Positions 6,883-7,990 of a stretch of 7,990 bases of DNA are shown piece after piece. The first letter of the stretch is position 1. Every line of letters starts with the position of its first letter. The stretch is from contig DMMK01000223.1 of NCBI GenBank assembly GCA_003453085.1, positions 1-7,990 of the forward strand, read 5' to 3'. A program made the position numbers and the translations under genes. The stretch is from Verrucomicrobiales bacterium. Its GTDB lineage: Bacteria; Verrucomicrobiota; Verrucomicrobiia; Verrucomicrobiales; Verrucomicrobiaceae. Below the pieces are notes generated by a model. That model was not told the origin of the DNA, ran no database searches, and saw nothing but the letters and a program-made list of their open reading frames with translations.

Positions 6883-6946
6883 GGCGGTGCGGCGTGAAGT
6901 GGCGTGGATAGAACGCTCCGGGGCCGCTGAGTTTACCAGGCTCGTC

Positions 6947-6964
6947 CCCCCGAATGTTCGGGGG
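6947..6964. promoter_or_regulatory. Palindrome upstream of the DUF1552 gene, candidate operator
   Basis: CCCCCGAA and TTCGGGGG form a perfect 8-bp inverted repeat around a 2-nt centre (TG), about 64 bp upstream of the DUF1552 start codon. The centre is too short for a stable RNA loop without opening pairs, so a protein-binding site for a dimer is the likelier reading than a terminator. No convincing -35/-10 pair was found around it. The function is inferred from position and symmetry only. Confidence 0.45.
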
Positions 6965-7056
6965 CGCAGAGGTGCCAACGATCAAGCTCGTGGAACTGCT
7001 CAAGGGGGAAGCATCCGGGTATCAAAGGATCGGCTTATTGAATTGCCGAAGGACAT

Positions 7057-7082
7057 CATCTCCTGTCGTTGTTGAGGAGATG
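7057..7082 (-). other. Stem-loop overlapping the tRNA 3' end
   Basis: CATCTCCT (7057-7064) and AGGAGATG (7075-7082) form a perfect 8-bp inverted repeat with a 10-nt loop. On the minus strand it begins at the second base of the encoded CCA of tRNA-Val and continues downstream. It could act in 3' processing or termination of the tRNA precursor. No T-run follows, and a weaker 5-bp stem (TCGGC/GCCGA, 7030-7049) comes next. The repeat is visible in the sequence; the role is inferred. Confidence 0.4.
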
Positions 7083-7155
7083 GTGCGCGGTACAGGATTC
7101 GAACCTGTGACCCCCACCATGTCAAGGTGATGCTCTACCACTGAGCTAACTGCGC
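7081..7155 (-). tRNA. tRNA-Val (anticodon GAC)
   Basis: On the minus strand a full cloverleaf folds. The acceptor 5' strand GCGCAGT (7155-7149) is followed by TA, the D stem GCTC/GAGC, and the anticodon stem TCACC/GGTGG with loop TTGACAT, giving anticodon GAC for Val codons GUC and GUU. Then come a 5-nt variable loop GGGTC, the T stem ACAGG/CCTGT with loop TTCGAAT, the acceptor 3' strand ACCGCGC, discriminator A and encoded CCA (7083-7081). The acceptor stem has one A-C mismatch (position 5 with 68) and the anticodon stem has one U-G pair. The overall match to bacterial tRNA-Val(GAC) is strong. The gene stands alone, about 200 bp upstream of the DUF1552 gene on the same strand. Confidence 0.97.
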
Positions 7156-7343
7156 GTTTGTCGGACGGATTCCTTAATGCCTCGAAAGCAGGTGGGCAAC
7201 TGTTTTTTCAGGGGGAAGCGGTGAGCCAGGACCAGCAGGCGGCAGATTTCTCGCGGTGCCGGTGGATTTTCGAAGGCTTCCGCCTTACGGGCGCGGCGGC
7301 ATGGGCACCCGTTTCCTGCCATCAACCCTTGAAATCTGAAGAC

Positions 7344-7990
7344 ATGATGTGGCGTCAATTGTGCGTGCAAACCGGAGTGTGGATGGGAGTGCTGGGGGCT
7401 GTTTCAGCCTTTGGGCAGCAGGCGGAGGATTTGCCAGCGATGTTGAAGCAGTTCGCCGCTGGCACGGAGATGGAAATCACGTTGCCGCCAGGAACCTACC
7501 GTCTGCCCAAGGAAGGACTGCTGCTGCGGAAGCTGAAAGGACGGGCGATCCACGCCGAAGGGGTGACGATTCTCGGCACCGATCTCAGCAGCACCGCACT
7601 TCAGTTCCAGGAATGCACGGAGGTGACGCTGACGGGGCTGACGGTGGATTATGATCCGCTGCCCTTTACCCAGGGGAGGTTGACGGCGGTGGATCACGCG
7701 GCGCGGACAGCGGACTTCGAAGTCTCCGCAGGCTATCCTGAGCTGGACGATGTGTACCTCGAAGAAAAAAACGTGCATCTGTTTGAGCCCCAGGCACGCC
7801 GCTGGAAGGCGGGTGTACCGGACTACTATCCGAAAAAGATCGAGCGGCTGAGCCCGAGGACAGGCCGGCTGGTCTTCAGCGAAAAAGCAGGTGGGGTGGA
7901 CAGTCTGGCCGTGGGGGATCGTGTGGTGCTGAATGTGCGGCGCAAACAGGGGATCCTGGTCGGCGAGGGCTGTTCAGGGCTGACCTTAAA
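7344..7990 (+). CDS. Secreted parallel beta-helix protein, N-terminal part
   Basis: Only the first 215 residues are inside the window; the frame is still open at the right edge. A signal peptide (MMWRQLCVQTGVWMGVLGAVSAFG, cleavage near residue 24) is followed by a segment typical of the right-handed parallel beta-helix (pectin-lyase) fold. It includes ITLPPGTYRLPKEGLLLRKLKG (45-66), GVTILGTD (73-80), LQFQECTEVTLTGLTVDYDP (86-105) and PFTQGRLTAVD (107-117), and the helix appears to resume at GILVGEGCSGLTL (203-215). An inserted region of about 80 residues lies between. Secreted members of this fold are mostly polysaccharide lyases or glycoside hydrolases, so a role in glycan breakdown is likely but the substrate cannot be named. 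The ATG at 7344 was chosen, with a second ATG in the next codon; there is no clear Shine-Dalgarno. It points away from the tRNA, and the 188-bp gap between them shows nothing I can assign. Confidence 0.88.
   Translation, partial: MMWRQLCVQTGVWMGVLGAVSAFGQQAEDLPAMLKQFAAGTEMEITLPPGTYRLPKEGLLLRKLKGRAIHAEGVTILGTDLSSTALQFQECTEVTLTGLTVDYDPLPFTQGRLTAVDHAARTADFEVSAGYPELDDVYLEEKNVHLFEPQARRWKAGVPDYYPKKIERLSPRTGRLVFSEKAGGVDSLAVGDRVVLNVRRKQGILVGEGCSGLTL

Noticed and set aside
6883..6978. 32-residue upstream extension of the DUF1552 protein
   Set aside because: The Tat-like leader begins correctly at the ATG at 6882, and the extension would include the palindrome at 6947-6964.

Overview
The window reads like a moderately GC-rich chromosome segment from the Planctomycetes-Verrucomicrobia-Chlamydiae group, most probably a verrucomicrobium of the Prosthecobacter/Verrucomicrobium kind. 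The grounds are a DUF1552 protein with a twin-arginine-like leader, a leucine-rich-repeat secretory protein of the 'TDAG..L..L..L' type, a secreted beta-helix protein and almost no Shine-Dalgarno sequences. This is inference from gene content; no marker gene that fixes the taxon is present. No mobile element, CRISPR array or integrase was seen.

Left part (1-1363). A minus-strand exported protein runs off the left edge. Next to it lies a clear soxR gene (481-927, minus), encoding the MerR-family [2Fe-2S] redox sensor with all four cluster cysteines. Two 18-bp near-palindromes resembling the enterobacterial soxbox flank soxR. One (941-958) sits directly in front of soxR inside a recognisable promoter. 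The other (370-387) lies beyond the end of soxR, between it and the exported gene. No soxS is present. About 430 bp on the other side of soxR (928-1363) hold no convincing gene.

Centre (1364-6882). Five minus-strand genes are packed head to tail and look like one transcription unit, read from right to left: a DUF1552 protein with a Tat-like leader, a secreted alpha/beta hydrolase (GTG start), a secreted leucine-rich-repeat protein, a secreted protein with a duplicated domain of unknown function (ATGA overlap with the LRR gene), and a small basic cytoplasmic protein. Gaps are 32, 22, -4 and 48 nt. The first four carry export signals, so the unit probably works in the periplasm or at the cell surface. 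The cytochrome-like DUF1587/1592/1595 partner that often accompanies DUF1552 is absent. A perfect 8-bp inverted repeat with a 2-nt centre lies 64 bp upstream of the DUF1552 start and is a candidate operator.

Right part (6883-7990). A tRNA-Val(GAC) gene with encoded CCA lies on the minus strand, just upstream of the DUF1552 unit; its acceptor stem has an A-C mismatch. Beyond it, on the plus strand, starts a secreted parallel beta-helix protein that runs off the right edge and may act on polysaccharide.

The strongest points for follow-up are the paired soxboxes, with one possibly controlling an exported protein of unknown function, and the exported five-gene unit built around an orphan DUF1552 protein and a duplicated-domain protein that I cannot assign to a family.
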